From the NCBI GenBank assembly GCA_963724435.1, contig CAVRUN010000011.1, positions 186,001 through 250,000 on the forward strand: DNA of 64,000 nt, written 5' to 3'. Below, piece after piece: positions 1 through 8,797 of this stretch. Positions within the stretch are counted from its first letter, which is position 1; every line of letters starts with the position of its first letter. Below the pieces are notes generated by a model. The model was given only the letters and a program-made list of their open reading frames with translations. It was not told the origin of the DNA and ran no database searches. The translations under genes and the position numbers were made by a program. Source of the stretch: AP-15 sp963724435. GTDB taxonomy: Bacteria > Pseudomonadota > Alphaproteobacteria > ATCC43930 > CGMCC-115725.

Positions 1-1
1 G

Positions 2-232
2 CCCCGCCAACGGACCCTCCCTCGTTCTTCCCGGATCGCCCTTTGGGTTCTGCTGGCCACGGTGATCCTGCAAGTGACGCTGGGGATTTCTACCTTGCTG
101 CTGGTGGTCCCGATCCCGCTTGCCGCCGCGCACCAAGCCGGCGCCGTCCTGCTGCTGACGGCCGCCATCCTCTTCCGCCATACCCTGCGCCAGCCTGCGC
201 TGATGGACGAAAGAGAGCACGCGACCATATAG
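2..232 (+). CDS. ctaA: Heme A synthase (COX15/CtaA family), C-terminal part only
   Basis: Only the last 76 codons lie in the window; the start is off the left edge. The reading frame beginning at base 2 gives two hydrophobic helices, with LGISTLLLVVPIPLAAAHQA in the first half and a short charged tail ending in HATI. The AAAHQAGA segment carries a His typical of the heme ligands of the COX15/CtaA family. The enzyme is a membrane protein that converts heme O to heme A for aa3-type oxidases. No ATG is available in this piece, so an ORF search that demands a start would miss it. The mutase gene follows 28 bases downstream on the same strand. Confidence 0.8.
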   Translation, partial: PRQRTLPRSSRIALWVLLATVILQVTLGISTLLLVVPIPLAAAHQAGAVLLLTAAILFRHTLRQPALMDEREHATI

Positions 233-260
233 TCTCCCGTGTTGCGTGCGGGAGAAGACG

Positions 261-2435
261 ATGGCCGACGACGCCGCCTTTGCCAAAACGACCCTTGATG
301 ATTGGACGGCGCTGGCCACCAAGGAATTGAGGGGGAAGCCGCTCGACAGCCTCGACTGGGACACGCCAGAGGGCATCCGGGTCAAACCGCTCTACTCTGC
401 CGGCGATCTTGCGGCGATCGAAGCCGCCGGGTTTCCTGTGAACGATGCAATGCCCGGCTTTCCGCCCTACCTGCGTGGGCCGCGCGCGACGATGTACACC
501 AACCGGCCATGGACGATCCGGCAATATTCAGGCTTTTCGACCGCCGAGGAATCAAACCGCTTCTACCGCGAGAATTTAAAGGCAGGGCAGATGGGCCTGT
601 CGATCGCCTTCGATCTCGCCACTCATCGCGGTTATGACAGCGACCATCCGCGCGTCGTCGGGGATGTCGGCAAGGCGGGTGTCGCGATCGACAGCGTTGA
701 AGATATGAAGATCCTGTTCGACGGCATCCCGCTCGACCGGATGAGCGTGTCGATGACGATGAACGGCGCCGTTTTACCGGTGCTTGCGGGTTATATCGTC
801 GCCGCCGAAGAACAGGGAGTACCGCAGGACAAATTGCAGGGCACAATCCAGAACGACATTTTAAAAGAATTCATGGTCCGCAACACCTATATTTACCCGC
901 CCGGGCCGTCGATGCGGATCGTTGCCGATATTATCGAATACACGGCGCGGCACATGCCTAAGTTCAATTCGATTTCGATCTCCGGCTATCATATGGAAGA
1001 AGCCGGCGCGACCTCGGTTCAGGAATTGGGTTTTACTTTGGCGGATGGCCTCGAATACGTCCGCGCCGCTCTATCTCGCGGACTGGAGATCGACGAGTTC
1101 GCCCCGCGGCTATCGTTCTTTTTCGGCATCGGCATGAATTTCTTTATGGAGATCGCAAAACTGCGGGCGGCGCGCGTTCTATGGGCGGGGCTGGTTCAGC
1201 AATTTTCGCCGCAAGACCCGGCGAGCCTCGCCCTGCGCACCCATTGCCAGACCTCGGGCGTCAGCCTGACCGAACAGGACCCGCACAACAACATCATCCG
1301 CACGACGGTCGAGGCGTTGGCTGCGGTGCTCGGCGGCACACAGTCACTGCACACGAATTCGTTCGATGAGGCGATGGCATTGCCGACCCCGGCCTCGATG
1401 CGGATCGCCCGCAACACCCAACTTATTCTCGCCGAGGAGACCGGCATCACCCACGTCGTGGACCCGCTGGGCGGCAGCTATTACCTTGAAAACCTAACCC
1501 ATTCCTTGTGCGAGGCGGCCGGCGCATTGATCGCCGAAGTAGAGGCGATGGGCGGCATGACCAAGGCGGTCGAAGCCGGCATGCCGAAACTCCGTATCGA
1601 AGAGGCGGCGGCCCGCCGTCAGGCGGCGATCGACCGCGGCGAGGAGACGATCGTTGGCGTCAACAAATATGCCTCGGCCGAAAAAGCGGAGGTCGATCTG
1701 CTCGATGTCGACAATTCGGCGGTGCGCACCGCGCAAGTGGCCCGCCTTGACCAAGTGCGCCGCAAGCGCGATCCGGAGCGCTGTCGGCAGGCGCTCGCTG
1801 CGCTGACCGAGGCGGCGGGGAATGGCCAAGGCAATCTGCTTGAATTGTCGATCGAGGCGATGCGGGCCCGCGCGACGGTTGGCGAAGTTTCCGACGCATT
1901 GGAACAAGTCTTTACCCGGCATCGCGCTCAGATCCGCGCGGTCTCTGGCGTCTACGGTGGGCGCTACGACGGCGACGAGAGCTTCCGCCGCATTCAGCGC
2001 GAGATCGAGGCCTTTGCCCGCGAGGAGGGCCGTCGGCCGCGCATGCTGGTCGTCAAGCTCGGCCAGGATGGCCACGACCGCGGCGCCAAGGTCATCGCGA
2101 CCGCTTTTGCCGATATCGGTTTCGACGTCGATATCGGCCCGCTGTTTCAGACCCCCGAAGAAGCCGCGCGTCAGGCGGTCGAAAACGATGTCCACATCGT
2201 CGGCGTGTCGAGCCAGGCCGCCGGCCACAAGACGCTTGTCCCGGCATTGATTGACTCGTTGAAGCGCGAAGGCGCCGACGACATCCTCGTGGTCTGCGGC
2301 GGCGTCATCCCCTCCAAGGACTACGATTTCCTGAAGAAAGCCGGTGTCGCCGCAATCTTCGGCCCAGGCACCAACATCCCTACCGCCGCCGCCGAAATCC
2401 TCTCGTTAATCCAGAAACGAAGACTGGCAGCGTAA
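261..2435 (+). CDS. mcmA: Methylmalonyl-CoA mutase, single-chain type
   Basis: 724 residues, the size of one-chain homodimeric mutases. The N-terminal two thirds form the substrate TIM barrel: RQYSGFST near residue 88, TIQNDILKEF near 200, and SGYHMEEAGAT further on. The C-terminal third is the B12-binding domain with GQDGHDRG, in which His605 would be the lower cobalt ligand. The reaction interconverts methylmalonyl-CoA and succinyl-CoA and feeds propionate into the TCA cycle. I chose ATG 261 because GGAG lies a few bases upstream; a GTG at 246 is also in frame but has no clear ribosome site. The barrel motifs fit methylmalonyl-CoA rather than isobutyryl- or ethylmalonyl-CoA, but substrate choice is inferred. 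Confidence 0.95.
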   Translation: MADDAAFAKTTLDDWTALATKELRGKPLDSLDWDTPEGIRVKPLYSAGDLAAIEAAGFPVNDAMPGFPPYLRGPRATMYTNRPWTIRQYSGFSTAEESNRFYRENLKAGQMGLSIAFDLATHRGYDSDHPRVVGDVGKAGVAIDSVEDMKILFDGIPLDRMSVSMTMNGAVLPVLAGYIVAAEEQGVPQDKLQGTIQNDILKEFMVRNTYIYPPGPSMRIVADIIEYTARHMPKFNSISISGYHMEEAGATSVQELGFTLADGLEYVRAALSRGLEIDEFAPRLSFFFGIGMNFFMEIAKLRAARVLWAGLVQQFSPQDPASLALRTHCQTSGVSLTEQDPHNNIIRTTVEALAAVLGGTQSLHTNSFDEAMALPTPASMRIARNTQLILAEETGITHVVDPLGGSYYLENLTHSLCEAAGALIAEVEAMGGMTKAVEAGMPKLRIEEAAARRQAAIDRGEETIVGVNKYASAEKAEVDLLDVDNSAVRTAQVARLDQVRRKRDPERCRQALAALTEAAGNGQGNLLELSIEAMRARATVGEVSDALEQVFTRHRAQIRAVSGVYGGRYDGDESFRRIQREIEAFAREEGRRPRMLVVKLGQDGHDRGAKVIATAFADIGFDVDIGPLFQTPEEAARQAVENDVHIVGVSSQAAGHKTLVPALIDSLKREGADDILVVCGGVIPSKDYDFLKKAGVAAIFGPGTNIPTAAAEILSLIQKRRLAA

Positions 2436-2484
2436 CCGCTGAAGGCGGCGCCACCGAGCGTATGTGGTTGATCACTCGGCCTAA

Positions 2485-2880
2485 TCAGTTTCTTCCGAAG
2501 TATTCGAGGTCTTCGGGGCGGGGCTGCCAGTTGGAGTTGCTCGGCCATTCCTTGGTGCGGCCGGACATGCCCTCGCCGTAACGGACGCGGAACAGCAAGG
2601 TGCGCTGCGGGCCATTGATATATTCGTGCAATTCGCCGCGCGGATGGACGACGAACGACCCGGGCGCGATGTCGATCGTTTCCGAAGGAGTCCGCATCTT
2701 GCCGCCGCCCTCGAAGCAGAAATAAATCTCGGTCGCGTCGGGATGGCAATGATACGGGCTGGTCTGCCCCGGCTCCCAGCAGGCGACAGTGACGTCACCC
2801 TCGCCGGTGCGGCCCAGCACCTTTTCCATGTGCTTCTTGGGATCGAAGACCTGTTCGGCCTTTAAATTGAAGCTGTACAT
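2485..2880 (-). CDS. Small cupin-domain protein
   Basis: 131 residues, one cupin_2 barrel. The metal-binding motif HCHPDATEIYF is at about residues 44-54 and the second motif, PRGELHEY, near 79-86, so the His/Glu/His set looks complete. Such small cupins can be dioxygenases, isomerases or sensory proteins, and the sequence does not say which. It is convergent with the mutase gene and divergent from coaBC. Its GGGGAG ribosome site sits in the 3' arm of a perfect hairpin just upstream, which may control translation. Confidence 0.8.
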   Translation of the reverse strand: MYSFNLKAEQVFDPKKHMEKVLGRTGEGDVTVACWEPGQTSPYHCHPDATEIYFCFEGGGKMRTPSETIDIAPGSFVVHPRGELHEYINGPQRTLLFRVRYGEGMSGRTKEWPSNSNWQPRPEDLEYFGRN

Positions 2881-2884
2881 CGGC

Positions 2885-2907
2885 TCCCCTCGGACATTTC
2901 GAGGGGA
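2885..2907 (-). promoter_or_regulatory. Hairpin overlapping the cupin gene's ribosome binding site
   Basis: Perfect 8-bp stem TCCCCTCG/CGAGGGGA with a 7-base loop, ending 4 bases before the ATG of the cupin gene. On the minus strand the 3' arm contains AGGGGA, the only plausible Shine-Dalgarno sequence. It could act as a translational switch or thermometer, or the same palindrome could be a DNA operator. Both functions are inference. Confidence 0.45.
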
Positions 2908-3038
2908 ACCCTAACGCGAGCGAACCAACTCAGCAACAAAGGCCGACCCGGGTTGGCCCTGATTAGAAAGCGTCGATCGCCCTCGCCCTCGCCGCTGACG
3001 CGGCGCATAATCCCGTCAACTCATAACGGAGGCTTGGC

Positions 3039-4244
3039 TTGCTGAACGGCCGGCGCATCCTGTTGATTATATCGGGCGGGATCGCCGCCTATAAGAGCCT
3101 CGATTTGATTCGCCGGCTGCGCGAGCGCGGGGCGGCGGTACGCGCGGTGATGACCGAAGCGGCGGCGCATTTCGTGACACCGCTGTCGGTCGCCGCCCTC
3201 TCCGAGGACAAGGTTTACACCGATCTCTGGTCGCTGACCGACGAAAGCGAGATGGGCCATATCCGGCTGTCGCGCGAGGCCGATCTCGTCGTCGTGGCAC
3301 CGGCAAGCGCCGATCTGATAGCGCGCATGGCGGCAGGGCTCGCCAATGATTTGGCGACCACTGTGCTGCTCGCTTCCGATAAGCCGGTGCTGATAGCTCC
3401 GACGATGAATTTGATGATGTGGGCGCATCCGGCGACGCAGGCCAATCTCGCCACACTCGCCGGGCGCGGGATCACCCGGATCGGGCCGGGCTCGGGTGAG
3501 CTCGCTTGCGGCGAAGTCGGTTCGGGCCGCATGGCCGAGCCGCTAGAAATTATTGCCGCGATCGAAATGATGCTGGGAGGCGCCGACCGTCGGCTGGCCG
3601 GCCGGCGGGCTTTGGTGACGAGCGGCCCGACCCGCGAGCCGATCGACCCGGTGCGCTATATCTCGAACCATTCGTCGGGCAAACAGGGGCATGCGATCGC
3701 CGCCGCGCTTGCCGGTCTCGGGGCGGAGACGGTGCTGGTCTCGGGGCCGACGCAGGAGCCGGCACCCGCCGGCGTCGAACTAGTGCCCGTCGAGACCGCG
3801 GCCGAAATGCTCGCGGCGTGCGAGGCGGCGCTCCCGGTCGATGTCGCGGTCATGGCGGCGGCAGTGGCCGACTGGCGCGTCGAAAGTGTGGCTGGACACA
3901 AGCTCAAAAAAGACGGCAAGGGCCCCCCGACCCTGCGCCTCGCCGAAAACCCCGACATCCTCGCCAACATCGCACAGCGCGCTAATGATCGGCCGGCATT
4001 GGTCATCGGCTTTGCCGCGGAGACCGAAGACATCGTTGACAACGCCCGCGCGAAGCGCGCCCGCAAGCGCTGCGACTGGATCCTTGCCAACGATGTTTCA
4101 CCGGGTTCGGGCACCTTCGGCGGCGACCGCAACACGATCCACCTGGTCGATGCGGAACGCGTCGAGGACTGGCCGGTCATGACCAAAGCCGAGGTGGCGG
4201 CGCGGCTCGCCGCTCGCATTGCCGACCAGTTGCAACCGCAATGA
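3039..4244 (+). CDS. coaBC: Bifunctional phosphopantothenoylcysteine decarboxylase / phosphopantothenate-cysteine ligase
   Basis: 401 residues, normal for CoaBC. The N-terminal flavoprotein half (CoaC, about 1-180) has GGIAAYK near the start and the substrate-recognition motif PTMNLMMW near 128. The C-terminal half (CoaB) has GPTREPIDPVRYISNHSSG near 193 and a KLKKDG segment. The protein makes 4'-phosphopantetheine for coenzyme A. A TTG start at 3039 is supported by GGAGG six bases upstream. The last four bases overlap the dut start (ATGA), so the two genes are translationally coupled, a common arrangement in alphaproteobacteria. Confidence 0.95.
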   Translation: MLNGRRILLIISGGIAAYKSLDLIRRLRERGAAVRAVMTEAAAHFVTPLSVAALSEDKVYTDLWSLTDESEMGHIRLSREADLVVVAPASADLIARMAAGLANDLATTVLLASDKPVLIAPTMNLMMWAHPATQANLATLAGRGITRIGPGSGELACGEVGSGRMAEPLEIIAAIEMMLGGADRRLAGRRALVTSGPTREPIDPVRYISNHSSGKQGHAIAAALAGLGAETVLVSGPTQEPAPAGVELVPVETAAEMLAACEAALPVDVAVMAAAVADWRVESVAGHKLKKDGKGPPTLRLAENPDILANIAQRANDRPALVIGFAAETEDIVDNARAKRARKRCDWILANDVSPGSGTFGGDRNTIHLVDAERVEDWPVMTKAEVAARLAARIADQLQPQ

Positions 4245-4780
4245 GCATCGAGCTTCAGATTCTCGATCCCCGGCTCCCCGGCTGGGGATTTCCGTCGCGG
4301 GGATCGAGGCTCGCCGCGGGGCTTGATCTGCACGCCTGCCTCGACGGCCCGCTTGTTCTTGAGCCCCAGGCACCATCGGTGCTGATCTCCGCCGGGATCG
4401 CTTTCCGGATCGGGGACCCCGATTGGTGTGGACTCGTATTGCCGCGCTCGGGGCTCGGCCATCACAAAGGACTGGTGCTGGGCAACACAATCGGGCTGAT
4501 CGACGCCGATTACGAGGGACCGTGCCTGATCTCGGCGTGGAACCGCAACCCGCCGGAGAGTGGCGCTGCAATTACGATCCACCCCGGCGATCGTATCGCT
4601 CAATTGGTTTTCACCCACATAGCACGACCGGAATTCTCGATCGTCTCAACGCTTTCCGAAACGGCAGCCCAAAGCTTTGGCCAAACCCAGACGCGCGGCG
4701 CTGGCGGATTCGGATCGAGCGGCATCGACGCGGCTTGTCCGGCCGAGCCAACAAGACGAAACTCACGCGAGATAATCTGA
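4241..4780 (+). CDS. dut: dUTP diphosphatase
   Basis: 179 residues with the five trimeric dUTPase motifs in order: AGLDLHA (motif 1), PRSGLGHH (2), GLIDADYEG (3, with the catalytic Asp and uracil-binding loop), GDRIAQLVF (4) and TRGAGGFGSSG (5). It hydrolyses dUTP to dUMP, keeping uracil out of DNA and supplying thymidylate synthesis. The protein runs about 20 residues past motif 5, a little longer than usual. It overlaps coaBC by four bases. Confidence 0.95.
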   Translation: MSIELQILDPRLPGWGFPSRGSRLAAGLDLHACLDGPLVLEPQAPSVLISAGIAFRIGDPDWCGLVLPRSGLGHHKGLVLGNTIGLIDADYEGPCLISAWNRNPPESGAAITIHPGDRIAQLVFTHIARPEFSIVSTLSETAAQSFGQTQTRGAGGFGSSGIDAACPAEPTRRNSREII

Positions 4781-4806
4781 ACTTTCGGCGAAGGCGGCCG
4801 GCAGAA

Positions 4807-5262
4807 ATGGTGCGGCTGACCAAAAAGCTCCTGTTTGCGATCGAGGCGGTGCTCGACATCGCCTATAACGGTGGCCCCGTCCCCGTTCGCTCGGCAGAAA
4901 TCACCGAACGTCAGGGCATCCCGCGCCGCTACCTCGAACCGGTTCTGCAGGAGCTGGTGCGCCACGGCATCCTGGTCGGCATTCGCGGTCCATCCGGCGG
5001 CTACCGCTTGGCGCGCGAGCGGCGCCGGATTAGCCTCGGCGACATTGTGCGCACGGTGCGCGCACTGGAAACCGCCGAAGACCCGATCAGCGATCCGGCG
5101 GGTAGCGCGCTCGGCCATCAGGTGGTGCGCCCGTTGTGGCTTGAATTGCAGGAAGAAATGATGCAGCGGCTCGATGCGCTGACGCTCGACGATTTGTGTA
5201 CGCGCGCGCACAACACCGGTATTACCGGCCGTGCCTCGGAATTCACCGATTTCGAGATTTGA
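4807..5262 (+). CDS. Rrf2-family transcriptional regulator
   Basis: 151 residues from ATG 4807. An Rrf2 winged-helix domain is clear: LTKKLLFAIEAVLDIAY at the N-terminus, IPRRYLEPVLQEL as recognition helix, then the wing GIRGPSGGYRLAR near residues 58-70. Only one Cys is present (in DDLCTRA), so the three-Cys Fe-S binding site of IscR is absent and the protein resembles the cluster-free CymR type. It lies 56 bases before cysK on the same strand, so control of cysteine synthesis is the likely role. The frame stays open upstream inside dut, but that part is out-of-frame shadow. Confidence 0.85.
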   Translation: MVRLTKKLLFAIEAVLDIAYNGGPVPVRSAEITERQGIPRRYLEPVLQELVRHGILVGIRGPSGGYRLARERRRISLGDIVRTVRALETAEDPISDPAGSALGHQVVRPLWLELQEEMMQRLDALTLDDLCTRAHNTGITGRASEFTDFEI

Positions 5263-5274
5263 GCTTTCGGCATG

Positions 5275-5289
5275 TTGATCCTACATCAA
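5275..5289 (+). promoter_or_regulatory. Candidate Rrf2 operator upstream of cysK
   Basis: TTGAT-CCTAC-ATCAA is a perfect 5+5 inverted repeat in the short gap between the Rrf2-type regulator and cysK. Position and symmetry fit a dimeric winged-helix regulator, but the assignment is inference. Confidence 0.35.
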
Positions 5290-5318
5290 TAACGCTCGGC
5301 TTCTGGGAGAAATGCCTG

Positions 5319-6296
5319 ATGGACACCGCCACAACGACTAATCCACACGCCGCCGAATTCCGCGGTCGCGTTTATGACAGTATTCTCGAGACAATCGGCG
5401 CAACGCCGCTGGTGCGCATCCATCGGCTGGCGCAGCAAGCCGGGGCGAAGGCCGACATTCTCGGGAAATGCGAGTTCTTCAACCCGCTGAGCTCGGTCAA
5501 GGATCGCATCGGCGTGTCGATGATCGCCGCCGCTGAAGCCGCCGGCCGAATTAAGCCGGGTACTGTCCTGGTCGAGCCGACTTCGGGTAACACGGGTATC
5601 GCGTTAGCATTTGTATGCGCCGCCAAAGGCTACAAGCTTATTTTGACGATGCCGGACAGCATGTCGGTCGAGCGCCGCAAGATGCTGCAGTTGCTTGGAG
5701 CGAAGCTTGAATTGACACCCGCGGCCCAGGGGATGCGTGGCGCCATCGCCAAGGCGGAAGAAATTGCCGGATCTTTGCCCGACGCGTTTATCCCACAACA
5801 GTTCCAGAACCAGGCAAATCCGGAAATCCATCGCCGCACGACGGCCGAGGAAATTTGGAAAGATACCGGCGGCAAGGTCGATGTCATTATCAGCGGGGTC
5901 GGGACCGGCGGCACCTTGACCGGCGTCGGCTCGGTACTGAAGCCGCGCAAGCCCGGGCTGAAGATGATCGCGGTCGAGCCGGAGGACAGCGCGGTGTTGT
6001 CGGGCGGGACTCCGGGTCCGCATCGGATCCAGGGCATCGGAGCCGGCTTTGTCCCCGAAATCCTCGATACCAAACTGATCGACGAGGTCATCCGCATCAG
6101 CAACGATACAGCCTTCCAGACCGCGCGCGACGCGGCGCGGCTCGATGGGCTGCCGGTCGGGATCTCCTCCGGAGCCGCACTCGCGGCCGGGCTCGAAGTC
6201 GGCCGGCGACCGGAGATGGAGGGCAAGACCATCGTCGTCGTGTTACCAAGCTTTGCCGAGCGCTACCTCTCGACGGCTCTGTTCGAAGGATTGTGA
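5319..6296 (+). CDS. cysK: Cysteine synthase A (O-acetylserine sulfhydrylase)
   Basis: 325 residues from ATG 5319, preceded by GGGAGA eight bases upstream; a longer in-frame extension overlaps the regulator and is rejected. Fold-type II PLP enzyme: SSVKDRIG holds the PLP lysine, PTSGNTGIALAF is the substrate loop, and GTGGTLTGVG binds the phosphate. It condenses O-acetylserine with sulfide to cysteine. The neighbouring Rrf2 regulator and downstream MoeB-like gene place it in a sulfur-handling block. Confidence 0.92.
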   Translation: MDTATTTNPHAAEFRGRVYDSILETIGATPLVRIHRLAQQAGAKADILGKCEFFNPLSSVKDRIGVSMIAAAEAAGRIKPGTVLVEPTSGNTGIALAFVCAAKGYKLILTMPDSMSVERRKMLQLLGAKLELTPAAQGMRGAIAKAEEIAGSLPDAFIPQQFQNQANPEIHRRTTAEEIWKDTGGKVDVIISGVGTGGTLTGVGSVLKPRKPGLKMIAVEPEDSAVLSGGTPGPHRIQGIGAGFVPEILDTKLIDEVIRISNDTAFQTARDAARLDGLPVGISSGAALAAGLEVGRRPEMEGKTIVVVLPSFAERYLSTALFEGL

Positions 6297-6376
6297 GGCG
6301 AAGCGCGGCCGCTCGCTGTCTCGACGAATAGTTCCGAAAGAGCTAGGCGGCGGCTAGCCAGAGCGGCGATGGGAGG

Positions 6377-7162
6377 ATGAGAGTGGAACTCAGCGAGGAG
6401 CAGTTTCGCCGTTATGCGCGCCACCTGATCCTCGATGAGGTCGGCGAAGAGGGGCAGATGCGGCTCCTGGACTCGCGGGTACTTGTGGTCGGCGCCGGCG
6501 GGCTCGGCTCACCCGCGCTGCTGTACCTTGCGGCGGCTGGGGTCGGCACAATCGGCATTATCGACAATGACAGAGTCGACATCACCAATCTGCAGCGCCA
6601 GATCGTCCATGCAACGCGCAATATCGGCGCGCTCAAGGTGGAAAGTGCGCGCGACACGCTCTTTGAGGTCAACCCCGATATCAGGATCGAAGCTCACCCG
6701 CTGCGGCTGGCTCCGGACAACGCCGAGTCAATTATCGCCCGTTACGATCTCGTCGCCGACGGCAGCGATAATTTCGCGACACGCTATCTGCTGACGGACT
6801 TGTGCTGCCGGCTGGAAAAGCCGCTGGTTGCCGCGGCCCTATCGCCGTTTGAAGGCCAGCTATCCACCTTCCGGCCCTATCTCGGCGCTGGGCATCCTTG
6901 CTACCGCTGCCTGTTTCGTGATCCGCCGCCGCCCGATCTCGTCCCGCGCTGCGAGGAAGCCGGCATCCTTGGCGCCGTCGCCGGAGTGCTCGGTACTCTG
7001 CAGGCGGTTGAGGTGCTGAAGGAATTGCTGGCGCTGGGCGAGAGCTTGGACGGGCGGCTCTTGATTTACGACGCGCTGCGCGCCGGATTTCACTCGATCC
7101 GGATTGCCAAGGATCCGGAGTGTCCGACCTGTGGCCAGCGCGCCCTCGCGACCGCACGTTAG
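6377..7162 (+). CDS. moeB: MoeB/ThiF-type E1-like adenylyltransferase
   Basis: 261 residues. The nucleotide loop GAGGLGSP is at about 39-46, followed by DNDRVDITNLQRQ and a GSDNFATRY segment typical of ThiF-fold adenylating enzymes. Two CxxC pairs, CYRC near 176 and CPTC near 252, should bind zinc, and the Cys in PRCEEAGILG fits the sulfur-transfer site. It adenylates the C-terminal Gly of MoaD or ThiS. GGGAGG directly abuts ATG 6377, so a GTG two codons later (6383) has better ribosome spacing and may be the true start. No rhodanese domain is present. Confidence 0.88.
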   Translation: MRVELSEEQFRRYARHLILDEVGEEGQMRLLDSRVLVVGAGGLGSPALLYLAAAGVGTIGIIDNDRVDITNLQRQIVHATRNIGALKVESARDTLFEVNPDIRIEAHPLRLAPDNAESIIARYDLVADGSDNFATRYLLTDLCCRLEKPLVAAALSPFEGQLSTFRPYLGAGHPCYRCLFRDPPPPDLVPRCEEAGILGAVAGVLGTLQAVEVLKELLALGESLDGRLLIYDALRAGFHSIRIAKDPECPTCGQRALATAR

Positions 7163-7296
7163 CAAGGTCGCTCAGAAGGGCTCGCCAAATTGGTGGGGGA
7201 GATGAGGAGCGCCGCTACGCGAGACCGGCCCAATTACCGTCCGAAAAATCTTTCATCGCGCCCGCCAAAGGCGACACGTCGGCATAGGATTGTAGG

Positions 7297-7533
7297 GTGA
7301 GAGGGCTGGTGGGACTTTATCTCGCGATCGGGATCGTAATGTTGGCGATCGGATTTCTGCTTCCCGAACCTTGCGAAACCCGAAACACCGACGTGGTTAG
7401 CAACCTTGTCTTTGTTTTGACTTGGCCGGTCGGCCTCTACGCGGAGGTGTATAAAGGATCGTACTCGCTGAATGATTGGCTTCGGGCGCAAGCATGCGGT
7501 GCCGGCGACGGCCTCGGAACCAAGAAGATCTGA
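7297..7533 (+). CDS. Small hypothetical membrane protein
   Basis: 78 residues from a GTG start with AGGA six bases upstream. A hydrophobic helix spans about residues 3-22 (GLYLAIGIVMLAIGFLLPEP) and a second lies near 36-50 (NLVFVLTWPVGLYAEV). No family is recognised. The two clean membrane segments and the ribosome site argue for a real gene; the reverse strand is also open here, but its product is Arg-rich and featureless. It ends 37 bases before the end of the convergent hemC. Confidence 0.5.
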   Translation: MRGLVGLYLAIGIVMLAIGFLLPEPCETRNTDVVSNLVFVLTWPVGLYAEVYKGSYSLNDWLRAQACGAGDGLGTKKI

Positions 7534-7570
7534 AAGACCGCTCCGGATCACGGGTTGACGCAATAAAAGC

Positions 7571-8509
7571 TCAGCCGAGCCCGAATTCAGGGCCGGCCCG
7601 GTAACGCAATACCTCCCCGAGCGCATTGCCGATGGCCGGCGCATCGGCTACTGCGCCCGTCCTCCGTTCGCGAACTTCGCAGCGGCCGTCGGGAGTCAGC
7701 AACAATCCTTCGATCGTCAGTTCGCCGCGCTCGATTTCCGCGAGGGCCGCGATCGGGGTGCGGCATGAGCCATCGAGCACGGCCAGCATCTCGCGCTCCG
7801 CTGCGGCACAAGCAGCACTGGCTTCGTCGTGCAGCGCTCCCACTAATTGGCGAATTTTCTCGTCGCCGGCACGGCATTCGACGGCGAGGGCGCCCTGCCC
7901 GACTGCCGGCAGCATAATCTCGCGCGACAGGATCTCATTGGCGAGATGGGCAAGCCCAATGCGCTGCAATCCGCACAGCGCCAGCAGGGTCGCATCCACT
8001 TCGCCCGCCTCCAGCTTGCGAATGCGGGTGTTGGCGTTGCCGCGCAGCGGCACGATCGTCAGGTCAGAACGCCTCCGTAACAATTGCGCCTGACGCCGCA
8101 GTGACGCGGTGCCGACAACCGCACCCTCGGGCAGCGCCGCCAAACTCCCGCCTGTGCGCGACAAAAACGCATCGCGCGGATCGTCGCGCGGCAGGATGCA
8201 GCCGATCTCGACCCCGTCCGGCAGCCAAGTTTCGAGATCCTTCAGCGAGTGCACGGCCATGTCGATGCGGTGATCGAGCAGTGCCTCGTCAATCTCCTTG
8301 GAGAATAAACCCTTCCCGCCGATTTCGGCGAGCCGCCGGTCTTGTACCCGGTCGCCGGTCGTGCGGATCGTTACGATTTCGACGGCGCCGTGCTGTTGCA
8401 GTTCGGGATGCGCGGCGATCAGGCGATCGCGAACCAATTCCGTCTGGTACAGCGCCATTGGGCTCCCGCGCGTGCCAATGCGCAACGGGAAGGCGGGCGG
8501 ATTGCTCAC
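7571..8509 (-). CDS. hemC: Hydroxymethylbilane synthase (porphobilinogen deaminase)
   Basis: 312 residues, normal length. It opens with LRIGTRGSPMALYQTELV, carries KGLFSKEIDEALL and DMAVHSLKDLET in domain 1, and has GSCRTPIAAL around Cys249, the attachment site of the dipyrromethane cofactor. The enzyme polymerises four porphobilinogens to hydroxymethylbilane in tetrapyrrole synthesis. It is divergent from the UvrD gene with about 290 bases between them. Confidence 0.95.
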   Translation of the reverse strand: MSNPPAFPLRIGTRGSPMALYQTELVRDRLIAAHPELQQHGAVEIVTIRTTGDRVQDRRLAEIGGKGLFSKEIDEALLDHRIDMAVHSLKDLETWLPDGVEIGCILPRDDPRDAFLSRTGGSLAALPEGAVVGTASLRRQAQLLRRRSDLTIVPLRGNANTRIRKLEAGEVDATLLALCGLQRIGLAHLANEILSREIMLPAVGQGALAVECRAGDEKIRQLVGALHDEASAACAAAEREMLAVLDGSCRTPIAALAEIERGELTIEGLLLTPDGRCEVRERRTGAVADAPAIGNALGEVLRYRAGPEFGLG

Positions 8510-8797
8510 CGATCTCGTCCTACCGAACTCGACTGTTCCGAGTAAGGTTCCTCATCGGCGCTCCTCAGGCGGCGACACCGTTCACGGTTAGAGTGTCGGG
8601 CAAGGCGACGAGTAGCATGATCCAAGCGTCATGAGGAGGCTGAGACTCGGCCCGATTCTTCCGATCGCCGCACTGATATCAAAATGTCCGGCTGCTTTTC
8701 GGGTCTGCCCCCTTGTGGACGGGGCGCAGCGCCTGCGATCAGCTGGGGGCTGCGACATGATGCAATCACGGCACCCCTATTGCTATATTCAAGGCGC

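Noticed and set aside
246..260. GTG 246 as the start of the mutase
   Set aside because: ATG 261 has the GGAG ribosome site at the right distance; the GTG has none.
1494..2228. Long minus-strand open frame (244 codons) inside the mutase gene
   Set aside because: It is antisense to the conserved B12-domain coding sequence, its product is composition-biased and has no motifs; GC-rich genes often leave such shadow frames.
3656..4618. 320-codon minus-strand frame across coaBC and dut
   Set aside because: It is antisense to two clearly conserved genes and shows no motif.
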